A stretch of 64,000 bases of DNA from Candidatus Cloacimonadota bacterium (GCA_021108395.1 JAIOQZ010000057.1:23963-87962); one strand, 5' to 3'; counted from the first letter of the stretch, positions 7,747 to 17,187 are shown. Translations and numbers: made by a program. The notes: a model not told the origin generated them from the letters alone.

Positions 7747-10700
7747 AGCACGAAGAAACCATCTACACCTGTCAGAGTTGTGGCCGCATTATGCAGCAGG
7801 CCAGTGACTTTGGCGGTGGCCGCGTGGGCAACGCCTACTGTAGCCGCTGCGCCGACGAATTCGGCTTTCTGCGCGGCTACTCCGACGTCGTTTCCGGCAT
7901 ACACGCCATGCTCGAACAACAGCTCGACATCGCCCCCGGCGAAGCCCGACGCATCGCCGAGGAAAACATCTATAACGTTCCAGCCTGGATGAAAAGGGAG
8001 AAACACATGCAGGACACAACCACTATCCTTATCACCGACATAGGAAGCACTACGACTAAAGCCGTATTGCTTGAGAAAAGCGACGCCGGCTTCGCCATAG
8101 TCGATTTGCACCACGCGCCCACTACGGTCGAGAAACCGCACGAGGATGTTCGCATCGGAGTCTGGCAGGCAGTGAAAGGCCTGGAAGAAAAAACGGGCAG
8201 AACGCTGCTGCTGGCAAACACTACGCCGCAGGAACTCGCCTTCGCGCCCGGTGTGCTCTACCTCACCACCAGCAGCGCCGGTGGCGGACTGCAAATACTC
8301 GTGGTCGGCCTCACCGTTACCGACTCGGCCAGTAGCGCCCGTCGCGCCGCCTATGGCGCAGGCGGCGTACTGCTCGACACCTTCGCCATCGACGACAAGC
8401 GGTCGGCTGTCGAGCAGATGCTGGCCATGCAGGCGCTTCACCCCGATATCATCCTGTTCTCCGGCGGCATCGATGGCGGCGCCGTCACCGGGCTTGTTCG
8501 CCTGGCCGAGATATTGTCGCTGTCAAATCCGCGTCCCAAGTTCGGCGGCAGCTCAATACCGCTGGTGTACGCCGGCAACCGCGACGCGGAAGCCCTTGTC
8601 CGTAGCGTTTTCGCCGACAGCTTCGATCTGCACGTTGTTCCCAACCTGCGCCCCACCATGACCGACGAAAACCTCGAACCGGCGCGGCAGACAATTCACC
8701 GCCTGTTCATGGATAAAGTAATGCAGCAGGCGCCGGGCTACGGCGAAGTGAAGAAAATCGCCACCGACGACATCATCCCCACGCCGATGGGCGTCATCAA
8801 GTCGCTGCAACTGCTCAGTCGCTCGCTGGACGAGAACATCGTCGCCGCAGACATCGGCGGCGCCACCACCGACATCTTCTCCAACATCCTGGGGCAATAC
8901 TATCGCACCGTCAGCGCCAACCTGGGCATGAGTTACTCTGTGTGCAATGTGCTGGCCGAAACCGGCTATGCCAACATTGCCCGCTGGCTGCCGGGCAGTC
9001 TCGACGAGACAGCCGTGCGCGATTATATCGGCAACAAGATGTTGCGACCAGAGCAGAACCCGTCGTGGGACTGGGAATTCGCAATCGAACATGCCTGTGC
9101 GCGGGAAGCGCTGCGTTTGGCTCTTGCGCAACATATGGGCATGCACTTCAACACCGAAAAGATTGGCTTTCTCGACCGCCTCAAGCTCGTGGACTATGAC
9201 AAGTTCACCGAGACCGTTTATGTCGAGAAGAAGATGGAAGAGCGCAAGTTTCGCGGAGACTCGATCAACATAATGATTGCCGCCGGTGGCGTTATCTCGG
9301 CTGCCTCGCCACAGCAGGCCGCGCTCATCATCGCCGATGGAATGCAGCCGCGGGGCGTCACCGAGATATGGCGAGACCGCCGCTTCATCTCGCCACACCT
9401 CGGCAAGCTCAGCGATATGGACGAACAGCTCGCCCTCGACCTGCTGCTCGAACACACCTATCAGCGGTTGGCGGTGGTCATTCGCCCCGTTTGGCGCAAG
9501 GCGCGCCCTGGCGAAGAAGCGTTCGAGCTGAAAATCGATGGCCCGCAGGGTGTCGAGACGCTGACGGTGAAGACCGACAGCCTGATGTGGTTGCCGGCCA
9601 CGAACGGCGTACGCCGGTTGAGCTGGATCACGCGCAAGGGTTACGGGCTGCCTGAAAACGCGGACATGGAGACCGAGCTGCCGGTACTCATCGATACGCG
9701 ACTCGAGCCAAGCTCCTGCCGCGATGCAGCCCTCGAAATGTCCGGTTTCGCTACCGTAGCGCCACCGGACATACACGAGCCGCATCCATCGAGGTTGATG
9801 GCTGATATGGCCGGAGAAGACCTCTCGGTTCGCCTCGAACTGCCCTATCCGGGCGAGATTCTCGTCAAGGCCGGCGACAGAGTGCAGCCGAACACGCTGG
9901 TGGGTGAAAACCGCTACGACCCGCCCAAAATTTTCATCCTGTCCCTGTTCAACCTCGACGGGTTGGCTATGGACGCCGAGCGGTTGCGCCAGAGCCTGCT
10001 GGTCAAGATTGGCGACGAGATACGCGCCGGGCAGAAGATCGTGGACACCCGCGATCACGGCCTGCTCGACGACCTCACCGGCAAGCGAAAGAATTTCCAC
10101 TCCCCCATAAGGGGCAGGGTCGAGGGCATCAACTACGAAGCAGGAGTCATCGTGGCGCGTGAGATTCAGGACTACTCGACAAAGCCGGTAAAGGTGAACG
10201 TGGCCGCCAAACTTGGAGTCGAGCCCAAAAGCGTCAGAGGCCTGATGAAAAAGAAGCGCGGCGATTTCGTCTATGCGGGCGAAGTGCTGGCCAGTCGCCT
10301 GCTCGACCGCAACGCCGCGCCGTCGAAGATGTTCTGCCACGCGCCATCCACCGGCACCATCACCGACATCGACACAAAATCGGGCAAGGCCACCATCCGC
10401 TACGACCGTGAGCCTTTCGAGCTACACGCGGGCGTGTGTGGCGTGGTGGAAAGCGTCGAAGAGACGCGGGCGGCCACCATCCGTTTCGAGGGACTTCAGA
10501 TGTACGGCATTATCGGGTTCGGTCCGCACGGGTGGGGTACGCTCGATGTACTGGAGAAGGCCGCCCTGCCCATTGACGCCCGCCTCGACGGCAAAGTTCT
10601 GGCCTGCATGCAGCCGGTCGATGCGGCCTTCATGCGGGCGGCTGTGAAAGCTGGCGTGAACGGAGTCGTGGCGCCATCGATGCCACAAAAGGAAGCGGTG

Positions 10701-10916
10701 GCCTGGCTCGAGGCCGAGATTGGGGTGGCGCTCACGGGCAATGAACCTGTGGCCTGTCCGCTTGTGCTCACCGAAGGATTCGGGCTGCTGCCGATGAGCG
10801 CGGAGCGACGTGAGCGATTTACCGAGCACAGCGGAGGAATGTGTTATCTGCGCGCAGCCACGCAAATTCGGGCAGGCGTGGAGCGTCCGCGAATAGTGCT
10901 CTATAACAGCGAGTGA
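7743..10916 (+). CDS. GlmL/MutL-like ASKHA protein with N-terminal zinc ribbon and long C-terminal extension
   Basis: A 1057-residue multidomain protein. Residues 1-40 form a zinc ribbon (cysteines 10, 13, 33 and 36). A helical linker follows, and from residue about 89 a GlmL/MutL domain of the actin-like ATPase (ASKHA) fold begins: phosphate 1 motif TDIGSTTTKAVLLE, then TTSSAGGGLQILVVGL, LFSGGIDGG and ADIGGATTDIF. From about residue 690 come beta-rich segments with YPGEILVKAGDRVQPNTLVG and SPIRGRVEGINYEAGVIV, which look like biotinyl/lipoyl-type or KOW-like sandwiches. GlmL accompanies the B12-dependent glutamate mutase and is thought to act as a chaperone or reactivator. No mutase subunit genes lie nearby. 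GlmL proteins are usually about 450 residues, so more than half of this protein is extra. Confidence 0.8.
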   Translation: MKHEETIYTCQSCGRIMQQASDFGGGRVGNAYCSRCADEFGFLRGYSDVVSGIHAMLEQQLDIAPGEARRIAEENIYNVPAWMKREKHMQDTTTILITDIGSTTTKAVLLEKSDAGFAIVDLHHAPTTVEKPHEDVRIGVWQAVKGLEEKTGRTLLLANTTPQELAFAPGVLYLTTSSAGGGLQILVVGLTVTDSASSARRAAYGAGGVLLDTFAIDDKRSAVEQMLAMQALHPDIILFSGGIDGGAVTGLVRLAEILSLSNPRPKFGGSSIPLVYAGNRDAEALVRSVFADSFDLHVVPNLRPTMTDENLEPARQTIHRLFMDKVMQQAPGYGEVKKIATDDIIPTPMGVIKSLQLLSRSLDENIVAADIGGATTDIFSNILGQYYRTVSANLGMSYSVCNVLAETGYANIARWLPGSLDETAVRDYIGNKMLRPEQNPSWDWEFAIEHACAREALRLALAQHMGMHFNTEKIGFLDRLKLVDYDKFTETVYVEKKMEERKFRGDSINIMIAAGGVISAASPQQAALIIADGMQPRGVTEIWRDRRFISPHLGKLSDMDEQLALDLLLEHTYQRLAVVIRPVWRKARPGEEAFELKIDGPQGVETLTVKTDSLMWLPATNGVRRLSWITRKGYGLPENADMETELPVLIDTRLEPSSCRDAALEMSGFATVAPPDIHEPHPSRLMADMAGEDLSVRLELPYPGEILVKAGDRVQPNTLVGENRYDPPKIFILSLFNLDGLAMDAERLRQSLLVKIGDEIRAGQKIVDTRDHGLLDDLTGKRKNFHSPIRGRVEGINYEAGVIVAREIQDYSTKPVKVNVAAKLGVEPKSVRGLMKKKRGDFVYAGEVLASRLLDRNAAPSKMFCHAPSTGTITDIDTKSGKATIRYDREPFELHAGVCGVVESVEETRAATIRFEGLQMYGIIGFGPHGWGTLDVLEKAALPIDARLDGKVLACMQPVDAAFMRAAVKAGVNGVVAPSMPQKEAVAWLEAEIGVALTGNEPVACPLVLTEGFGLLPMSAERRERFTEHSGGMCYLRAATQIRAGVERPRIVLYNSE

Positions 10917-11215
10917 GGCAGGTTTGAAGCGGTGTTGCATGGGGGGAACACAACCCTGTGTTCCTGACTGGGTTAAAAATTAGTTTGACAAGGGGTAAAG
11001 CGGCTTGAAAAGATGTATAATCTATAAGCGGGGGCAGCGTAACGGTTTGAAACAAACGGTGGCTGTTTCCTCTGCACCTGCAATGCATATACGGAAGGAA
11101 CAGTGTGAAACCGAACATGTCGATAACAGCCGACGTTTGCCAGATTTGCCGACCCCAAGTATTTTGTAATCCCCCCATGTTCGCAACATAGTTATAATAC
11201 ATCCAAGGAGAACGT
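10917..11215 (+). other. Intergenic region upstream of the four-gene membrane operon
   Basis: No gene is visible. It holds the only candidate control elements for the operon that follows: a TTGACA hexamer at 10985-10990, a TATAAT at 11016-11021 (25 bases apart, too far to be one promoter as they stand) and a second TATAAT at 11193-11198 close to the ribosome binding site AAGGAG (11205-11210). No convincing terminator for the GlmL-like gene was found. Confidence 0.4.
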
Positions 11216-14200
11216 ATGATGCGCAGACTACACTTGCCGCTTCTCTTCATCATGTCGATGTTGGCCTGTGTCGTGTTTTTGAACGCACAGGAAAACATCG
11301 TGCAGAACCTCCTGGTGGAAGACGTCCCAGACGATGACGGCAGCGGCCTCATCCTCAGTTGGGCGCCTCTTCCCAAGGAAGAACGGATCATCGAGTACCG
11401 CGTCTATCGCGGCCTCAGTCCCGATTCGCTGTTTTTCATCGGCAACATCCCGGTGAATGCAGAGGTGGGCGTCGCCGCCGAAAAGATGTACTTCTACGAC
11501 AAGGACTACAGCAGGTTCCTTGGAATCAACTCGCCTGGTCGCTTGAAGCAGGAGAGACAACAGCCGGAGGGCAGCCCGCTTTATCGGGAGATCCCCCGTG
11601 ATCTCAACATCACAGGCCCCATGCTGGCTCACTTTCGCATTCTGGGCGTGATTCCAGTCGATGAATTCTACCACCACTCCACCAAGATCGTCTATCCGGC
11701 AGAAGCGCCCGCCGATACGACTATGGAGCAGGAAGACGACGAAGTCTGGGCCGGCCTCAAGATTCGCCAGCTCTCGATGTACAAGAAGCTCAAGTCCAAT
11801 CATCCATACTGGTACACCGTTGTGGCAGTGAACGAGTCGCGCCGTTTCTATCCTCACGCCGAACCGGCCATGGGTATCCCGCGCGACAACGCTCCCGAGT
11901 TGATTGGAGATCAATTTTATGCCGCTTTTGTGGATGGCGCCGAGAAGGACTGGCTGCAGTTCGAGTGGGAATATCCACTGGTGCAGGCCGATGTCGCTTA
12001 TTTCAGCGTCTATGTGATGTCCAAAGACGACCTGGCGGCCTTTGAGGCCTTTACCACATACCAGAGCGACTACGCGGCCTTCATGATGGAAGCGCTCAAC
12101 TACCGCGAACTCGTGGTGGCCGAGATCGAGAACGTTATCGCTGTTCTGCGCGATGGCGGCGCAGTTGCGCAGTCCACCATCGAGAGCCTCGAAGGTTTCA
12201 TCTTTACCACGCGCATGACCCCCGGCTCGCGTATGGCCGATGCCCGCGAGGAACTGTTGGCGGAAATCGCCGAGGCCGGCCCGGCAGATGAGCCGCTGGT
12301 GCGCCCGCTGCTCGAACGCATCAAATACAGCGCCACAGCAGAGATGCCTCTGCTGATGACCGAACGCATAGACGCCGGCGAGGCGATTGCCGAGACCGAT
12401 TTCGCCCCGCGCCTTACGATTGTTGAACCCGAAGCTATCGAGAACCCCGCGAACGTTATATATCGCGAGCAGCGTATGCTTGCCCCTCTGCCACCCAACA
12501 GTTGCGTGGTCGAGCTGGACGAACGCAGCCACATCATCGATACCGACTGGGACGTCGATATCGCGCTCGACACCGCGGCGATGGAGAATTACTGCTTCAT
12601 TTTCTCCCTCTACGACGGTGGCGGAGCCGAGACCTTCTCGAACGTGAAGTTCATGTATGCGGACGGCCCGCAGAAGAACATCCTCGTCGAATCCGATCTG
12701 CCTGCGCTGCCCGATAATTTCCAGATTATCGACAGTCCCAACGACCAGGGTGACTATAACTCTGTTATGTGGGGCCGGCCAGTGGTGCATCTCACTAAGA
12801 GCGAATTCCTGGATGACGACCACACCAGACTGCGCGTCAACTACGACATAGTGACCAACGAACTGTACACCATCAAGAACGTTTACTTCGATGTTTACGA
12901 TAACTTTGCCGGTGAAGGCGAGCCAATCTTCACGTCCGACGAATTCTTTCAGGATTCCAAGATCATCGTGAACCTGCCCGAAGGCACTGACTACAAGAGC
13001 ACACCGCTCACATTTGTCATGAGATTCCGCACAGACAACGATGAAGAACTGGGCGAGAACTACGCCTTCGTGCAAAACCTGGAGTGGAATACCGAGTCAC
13101 GCTCGATGGCGCCGACTGAACTCATCTTCCAGGGCGAGAACGTCAATGACTTCAGTTATTTCATCTACAACCAGGCCATGATGGACCCGCAATACACGCT
13201 GGTCAAGAAAACCCAGGGCTCCCAGCGCAATCTCGATGACAGCATCAGCTATGTCGAGAACGTATTCAAGGGCATCGGTCGCTATGACGCCGACGAGCAG
13301 GTTGTGCTGGTGAGCACCACCATCGACGTCCTGCGCGATCATGAATACGAGGTCGATCTGCGCACGGACATCTATCACTCCCTGCGCGATGAATACTCCG
13401 CGGACATCGATGAATACACCGCAGAGCTGGTCGAGCTGAGAACCACGCACACAGAGCAGCTCGCCGTCTTCCGCGCCGCCGCCGCTCTCGCCGATGGCGA
13501 ACTGGGCGACCTCGCCCGCCACCTTGTTTCCGCCGAAGAAGCCCTGCTGGCCGACCCGGAAAACAAAGAGGCCAAAGAGCAGCTTACACTCGCATGGATA
13601 GCGCTGAACAACGCCGGCGACATCGATGGCCAGGGCGAGCTTTATGGCGCCGATGGCCAGATCGCTCGTCTTCAGGACAACCTCCTGGAAGCCCAGCGCC
13701 AGCTCGAAAACCCGGTGATGCAGCGTTCATTCGAGTTCGGCAGCAATAAAAGCCGCATGCGCTATTTGATGGCCGAACGCCATAAAGTGAAGCGCACCTT
13801 CCGCTACTATATGGTGAAGACCGACGGCGAGGCGCGGTTCAATCGCTCTGCCGTCTATGTGAACCCGGGGGGCGAAGAATGGCTCTACCCGGTGTCCAAC
13901 TGGTTCGACACCGACAAGATCGTGATGCTGATCGCCACGGCAATATTCGCCTTCATGGTGTTCTTCATGATCCGCAAGGCGCGCAAGGGGCACGACCTCT
14001 ACCTGCGTCCCATCGCCGGTATCCAGGAGATTGACAACGCCATTGGCCGCGCTACCGAGATGGGCCGCCCCATCCTGTTCGTGCCGGGCCTTTCGGGCAT
14101 CGGCGACGTTGCCACACTGGCCGGACTGGCCATTCTGGGCAAGGTGGCCAAGAAAGCCGCCGAATACGACACCCGCATTCTGGTGCCGTGTCGTGACTAC

Positions 14201-14671
14201 ATCGTGCTGCCCATCGCTCAGTCCATCGTGCGTGAGGCGCACTATGAAGCCGGGCGCCCCGACACCTACGACAAGAACAGCGTCTTCTTCATCACTACTT
14301 CGCAGTTCGCCTTCGTGGCGGGCGTGAACGGTATCATGATTCGTGAAAAGACAGCTACCAACTTCTATATGGGCATGTTCTACGCCGAGTCGCTCATTAT
14401 GACCGAGACCGGCACAGTGACAGGCGCCATCCAGATATCCGGTACCGACGCCGTCACCCAGATCCCGTTCTTCATCACCACATGTGACTACACACTCATT
14501 GGTGAAGAACTTTACGCCGCCGCCGCCTATCTGGCGCGCGAGCCGAAATTGCTGGGAACGCTCAAGGCGCAGGACTACTTCAAGTTCCTTGTTCTGACCT
14601 TCATCATCGCGGGAACGATATTGTCATCGCTGCACGTCACGTTCCTGATTAACACCTTCCCCGAAAGATAG
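11216..14671 (+). CDS. Large membrane-anchored exported protein, first gene of a four-gene operon
   Basis: A 1151-residue protein of no recognised function. It has a signal peptide (residues 1-24, ending near FLNAQE). Residues 28-110 look like a fibronectin type III-like strand set (LILSWAPL, IEYRVYRG). A long extracytoplasmic region follows, including a helical, probably coiled-coil part at about 720-840. One transmembrane helix lies at about 900-920 (IVMLIATAIFAFMVFFMI), then a compact domain at about 925-1115, and a final transmembrane helix (FLVLTFIIAGTILSSLHVTFLI). The compact domain (ILFVPGLSGIGDVATLAG, ILVPCRDYIVLP, FFITTSQFAFVAG) looks alpha/beta and resembles part of the third gene product; it may correspond to the DUF6754 family. 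Start: ATG after AAGGAG. Downstream genes follow at 9-10 base intervals. Confidence 0.7.
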   Translation: MMRRLHLPLLFIMSMLACVVFLNAQENIVQNLLVEDVPDDDGSGLILSWAPLPKEERIIEYRVYRGLSPDSLFFIGNIPVNAEVGVAAEKMYFYDKDYSRFLGINSPGRLKQERQQPEGSPLYREIPRDLNITGPMLAHFRILGVIPVDEFYHHSTKIVYPAEAPADTTMEQEDDEVWAGLKIRQLSMYKKLKSNHPYWYTVVAVNESRRFYPHAEPAMGIPRDNAPELIGDQFYAAFVDGAEKDWLQFEWEYPLVQADVAYFSVYVMSKDDLAAFEAFTTYQSDYAAFMMEALNYRELVVAEIENVIAVLRDGGAVAQSTIESLEGFIFTTRMTPGSRMADAREELLAEIAEAGPADEPLVRPLLERIKYSATAEMPLLMTERIDAGEAIAETDFAPRLTIVEPEAIENPANVIYREQRMLAPLPPNSCVVELDERSHIIDTDWDVDIALDTAAMENYCFIFSLYDGGGAETFSNVKFMYADGPQKNILVESDLPALPDNFQIIDSPNDQGDYNSVMWGRPVVHLTKSEFLDDDHTRLRVNYDIVTNELYTIKNVYFDVYDNFAGEGEPIFTSDEFFQDSKIIVNLPEGTDYKSTPLTFVMRFRTDNDEELGENYAFVQNLEWNTESRSMAPTELIFQGENVNDFSYFIYNQAMMDPQYTLVKKTQGSQRNLDDSISYVENVFKGIGRYDADEQVVLVSTTIDVLRDHEYEVDLRTDIYHSLRDEYSADIDEYTAELVELRTTHTEQLAVFRAAAALADGELGDLARHLVSAEEALLADPENKEAKEQLTLAWIALNNAGDIDGQGELYGADGQIARLQDNLLEAQRQLENPVMQRSFEFGSNKSRMRYLMAERHKVKRTFRYYMVKTDGEARFNRSAVYVNPGGEEWLYPVSNWFDTDKIVMLIATAIFAFMVFFMIRKARKGHDLYLRPIAGIQEIDNAIGRATEMGRPILFVPGLSGIGDVATLAGLAILGKVAKKAAEYDTRILVPCRDYIVLPIAQSIVREAHYEAGRPDTYDKNSVFFITTSQFAFVAGVNGIMIREKTATNFYMGMFYAESLIMTETGTVTGAIQISGTDAVTQIPFFITTCDYTLIGEELYAAAAYLAREPKLLGTLKAQDYFKFLVLTFIIAGTILSSLHVTFLINTFPER

Positions 14672-14680
14672 GAGCAGACA

Positions 14681-15310
14681 ATGTTCAAACGACAAATACC
14701 GCTGATGATTGTCATCATCCTGGGTTTCATATTTGTGGCGCATAGTTTCATACCCGCCAAGATTTCTCAGGATTTCTATTTCGAATGGTACCAGCCCTGG
14801 GTCAAAGCGATGAGTCCGTTTGCTGTCATCCTGGGCATTATGAGCCTGGTTATGGTGCATGGCACCAAGATCAAGCGTAAAGCACCCAACTGGCCATACA
14901 GCCTGGTCATCTTCGCTGGGCTTATCGCTACTGCGGCATTCGGTTTCATCTGGGGACGTCAGGCTGGCACCCCCTACATGTGGATGTTCGAGAACGTGCA
15001 GATGCCGCTGGGCGCTACCATGTTCTCGCTATTGGCGTTCTATATCGCCTCGGCGGCCTACAAGGCGTTCCGAGCGAGATCACCGGAGGCGACCGTGCTG
15101 CTCATTGCAGCCGTAATCGTCATGCTGGGGCGGATTCCGCTGGGCGCCGCCATCACCCACTGGATTCCCGACAGCACCACCTGGATTCTGAATGTACCCA
15201 ACCTGGCGGCCAAACGTGGCATTGCGCTGGGAGTGGGACTGGGTATGGTGGCCACGTCATTGAAAATCATTCTCGGCATCGAGCGCACCTATCTCGGTGG
15301 CGGGGAATAG
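14681..15310 (+). CDS. Polytopic membrane protein, second gene of the operon
   Basis: A 209-residue protein, not recognised, with about six hydrophobic helices: LMIVIILGFIFVAHSFI near the N terminus, then FAVILGIMSLVMVHG, SLVIFAGLIATAAFGFIWG, LGATMFSLLAFYIASAAYKAF, VLLIAAVIVMLGRIPLGAA and a last segment IALGVGLGMVATSLKIILGI. Charged loops are short, so nearly all of the protein is in the membrane. It starts 9 bases after the large exported protein (ribosome binding site AGGAG) and ends 10 bases before the next gene. It probably forms the membrane core of a complex with the other three products; this is inference from gene order. Confidence 0.72.
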   Translation: MFKRQIPLMIVIILGFIFVAHSFIPAKISQDFYFEWYQPWVKAMSPFAVILGIMSLVMVHGTKIKRKAPNWPYSLVIFAGLIATAAFGFIWGRQAGTPYMWMFENVQMPLGATMFSLLAFYIASAAYKAFRARSPEATVLLIAAVIVMLGRIPLGAAITHWIPDSTTWILNVPNLAAKRGIALGVGLGMVATSLKIILGIERTYLGGGE

Positions 15311-15320
15311 GGGAGGACGC

Positions 15321-16280
15321 ATGAACTTCTTTGATAAACTGCAACATCTCGACCGGCGCTGGATTTACCTTGTAGTGGCGCTGGCCATCATCATCCCCTT
15401 CCTGATACCGTTCAACCAACGTACATACACAACCGAGCCGGTAGAGAACATTTATCAGTTGCTCGACAGCTACAAAGGCAGCGACGAAAGAGCGCTACTA
15501 ATGGTCTTTTCGCACGATGCCGGCACCATGCCCGAGCTGTTCCCCATGGAGGTGGCCGTCCTGCGCCACTGCTTCCTGCGGAAGATCAAGGTGTTCACGC
15601 TGTGTTTCACCCCTACCGCCGAGCCTATCATGACGATGGCCATCGAGGAAGTGAAAATCGAATTCCCCGATATCGAGTCGGGGGTGGACTACTGCAACTT
15701 CGGATACAAGCCCTATGCGCTGTATATGCCAATCGTTCTGGGCATGGGCGACGACATCGCCGAGGCTGTCGAAACAGACGCCGAGGGACGCAATATCGCC
15801 GAACTCCCCATCATGGAAGGTATCGTCAATTACAACGAGATGAACTTCGTGATGGAATTCTCGGCTTCATCCGCCGGCTATATGTGGTACACCTTCGCCC
15901 GAGCGCGATTTGGCGCCAACGTTGCCGCCGGCATCACCGCCGTTATGGCCGCCGACCAATACCCGTTCATCCAGAGTGGGCAGCTTGTAGGCATTCTGGG
16001 CGGGCTCAAGGGCGCCGCCGAGTATGAAGAACTGGTTGACATCTTCGCCGCTCACGAGAATGAGCAGGGCGAACCGGCTCCGAGAGAGTTTTCGAGGGCC
16101 ATTGTGATGGATGCCGACGAGGCGATTGACATCACCAGCGATTCAGTGCCCTACGAGTTCAAGAAAGCGCGACTGGGCATGAACGCCCAAACCGTCGCTC
16201 ATGTGATGATCATCGTGTTCATCTTGCTGGGCAACATTGGTTTCTTCTTGCAGCGTCGCAAAGAAAAGAGAATGGGTTAG
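15321..16280 (+). CDS. Double-anchored membrane protein with an alpha/beta domain, third gene of the operon
   Basis: A 319-residue protein, not recognised. One transmembrane helix lies at residues 9-31 (WIYLVVALAIIIPFLIPF) and another near the C terminus (VAHVMIIVFILLGNIGFFL), followed by a basic tail RRKEKRMG. The 240 residues between them look alpha/beta (LMVFSHDAGTMPELFPMEVAVLRH, KVFTLCFTPTAEPIM, YALYMPIVLGMGDDIAEA). Residues about 183-235 (YMWYTFARARFG, QYPFIQSGQLVGILGGLKGA) can be aligned with residues about 1045-1110 of the first protein (YMGMFYAES, QIPFFITTCDYTLIGEELYA), and both domains sit between two transmembrane helices. Start: ATG at 15321 after GGGAGG; an upstream in-frame start would overlap the previous gene. 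Confidence 0.72.
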   Translation: MNFFDKLQHLDRRWIYLVVALAIIIPFLIPFNQRTYTTEPVENIYQLLDSYKGSDERALLMVFSHDAGTMPELFPMEVAVLRHCFLRKIKVFTLCFTPTAEPIMTMAIEEVKIEFPDIESGVDYCNFGYKPYALYMPIVLGMGDDIAEAVETDAEGRNIAELPIMEGIVNYNEMNFVMEFSASSAGYMWYTFARARFGANVAAGITAVMAADQYPFIQSGQLVGILGGLKGAAEYEELVDIFAAHENEQGEPAPREFSRAIVMDADEAIDITSDSVPYEFKKARLGMNAQTVAHVMIIVFILLGNIGFFLQRRKEKRMG

Positions 16281-16290
16281 GGAGGATAGC

Positions 16291-16893
16291 ATGGCAGAAC
16301 TCACATTTGGAAAAATCGTTGCTGCATTTCTCACGTTGTGCATCTTCTCGTTTCTCTACAAGGAGAATCCGTTCTATCGCTTCGCCGAACACCTGTTTGT
16401 CGGCGTGTCGATGGGCTACGCGATACCGCTGGTGTATGACAACGTGTTCATCCCCTATGTATATGTGCCCATAGTCCTGGAGCACAACTTCATCATCATC
16501 ATCCCCGCCCTCGTGGGTATCATGTATCTCACACGGTTCAGCCGCAATCTCGGCTGGATGAGTCGCTACCCGATGGTGTTCTTCATGGCCGCCACCGGTA
16601 TGTACGTCGCTCTGTCGATGAACGCTTCGGTGCTGGTGCAGATGCGCTCGGCCATGTTGCCCATCGAAAACTTCAATATCTTCCTCATCTTCATCGGTAC
16701 CGTGAGCGTCCTGATGTACTTCTTCTTCAGCAAGGCCCACACCGGGTTCTATGGGAAGTTCACCAAGATTGGCATCTGGTATATGATGATAGGCTTCGGC
16801 GCGTCATTCGGTTACACTGTGATGGCGCGTATCTCGCTGCTCATCGGACGTATCCAGTTCCTCATGGGCGATGTGCTGGGGATTATGAAATAG
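16291..16893 (+). CDS. Polytopic membrane protein, fourth gene of the operon
   Basis: A 200-residue protein, not recognised, with five to six hydrophobic segments (IVAAFLTLCIFSFLY, FIIIIPALVGIMYL, YPMVFFMAATGMYVAL, FNIFLIFIGTVSVLMYFFF, IGIWYMMIGFGASFGYTVM). After the first helix comes the motif ENPFYRFAEHLFVGVSMGYAIPL. It has the same size class as the second gene product but no obvious sequence similarity to it. Start: ATG at 16291, ten bases after the preceding stop with GGGAGGAT as ribosome binding site. A strong terminator follows at 16915, so this is the end of the operon. Confidence 0.72.
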   Translation: MAELTFGKIVAAFLTLCIFSFLYKENPFYRFAEHLFVGVSMGYAIPLVYDNVFIPYVYVPIVLEHNFIIIIPALVGIMYLTRFSRNLGWMSRYPMVFFMAATGMYVALSMNASVLVQMRSAMLPIENFNIFLIFIGTVSVLMYFFFSKAHTGFYGKFTKIGIWYMMIGFGASFGYTVMARISLLIGRIQFLMGDVLGIMK

Positions 16894-16914
16894 GCGATTA
16901 ACAACACACAACAC

Positions 16915-16945
16915 AGCCCCCGGTGCACTCGTGCCGGGGGCTTTC
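16915..16945 (+). terminator. Terminator closing the four-gene membrane operon
   Basis: AGCCCCCGG (16915-16923) pairs perfectly with CCGGGGGCT (16934-16942), with an inner CAC/GTG pairing, and is followed by TTCATATT. It lies 22 bases after the last stop codon of the operon. Confidence 0.75.
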
Positions 16946-17005
16946 ATATTTGGAATGCCGCAGGGCGATACTGCACCTAAGACAGGGCTCCATCCCTGAA
17001 CCCCG

Positions 17006-17069
17006 CTCGCCTTTTGCAAAAGGCGAGACCGAAAACTTTTGATGGAAACTTCGTTTCCTTTGTACAACA
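17006..17069. repeat. Intergenic hairpin repeat, copy A
   Basis: CTCGCCTTTT-GC-AAAAGGCGAG (17006-17027) is a perfect 10-bp inverted repeat, followed by GGAAAC-TTC-GTTTCC and TTTGTACAACA. A near-identical unit lies at 25177-25239, where the changed stem bases are compensated so that pairing is kept. Another partly matching hairpin precedes it (CAGGG...CCCTG near 16983-16998). The whole 16894-17187 interval holds only the terminator and this element. Confidence 0.7.
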
Positions 17070-17187
17070 ACACACTCCTCTGACACAAGAATGCGCCAGC
17101 ATCCTTGTTTTATTGCAAAAGTCAGGCAGATAAATTGACACTTCTGAACCAGGGTGTATAAAGCAAAAAAAGTCAAAAAGGGAACAC

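Noticed and set aside
8553..10340. 595-codon open frame opposite the GlmL-like gene
   Set aside because: Composition is that of an antisense frame of a GC-rich gene (H, R, V, A rich, no domain), and the forward gene has clear motifs.
10985..11021. TTGACA and TATAAT upstream of the four-gene membrane operon as one promoter
   Set aside because: They are 25 bases apart, outside the usable spacing for a sigma-70 promoter.
11228..13075. 615-codon open frame opposite the first membrane-operon gene
   Set aside because: No domain or plausible start; the forward frame has a signal peptide, ribosome binding site and transmembrane helices.
16894..17187. CRISPR array or transposon ends near the hairpin repeats
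   Set aside because: Copies are single, not tandem with spacers, and no transposase gene or target duplication is seen.
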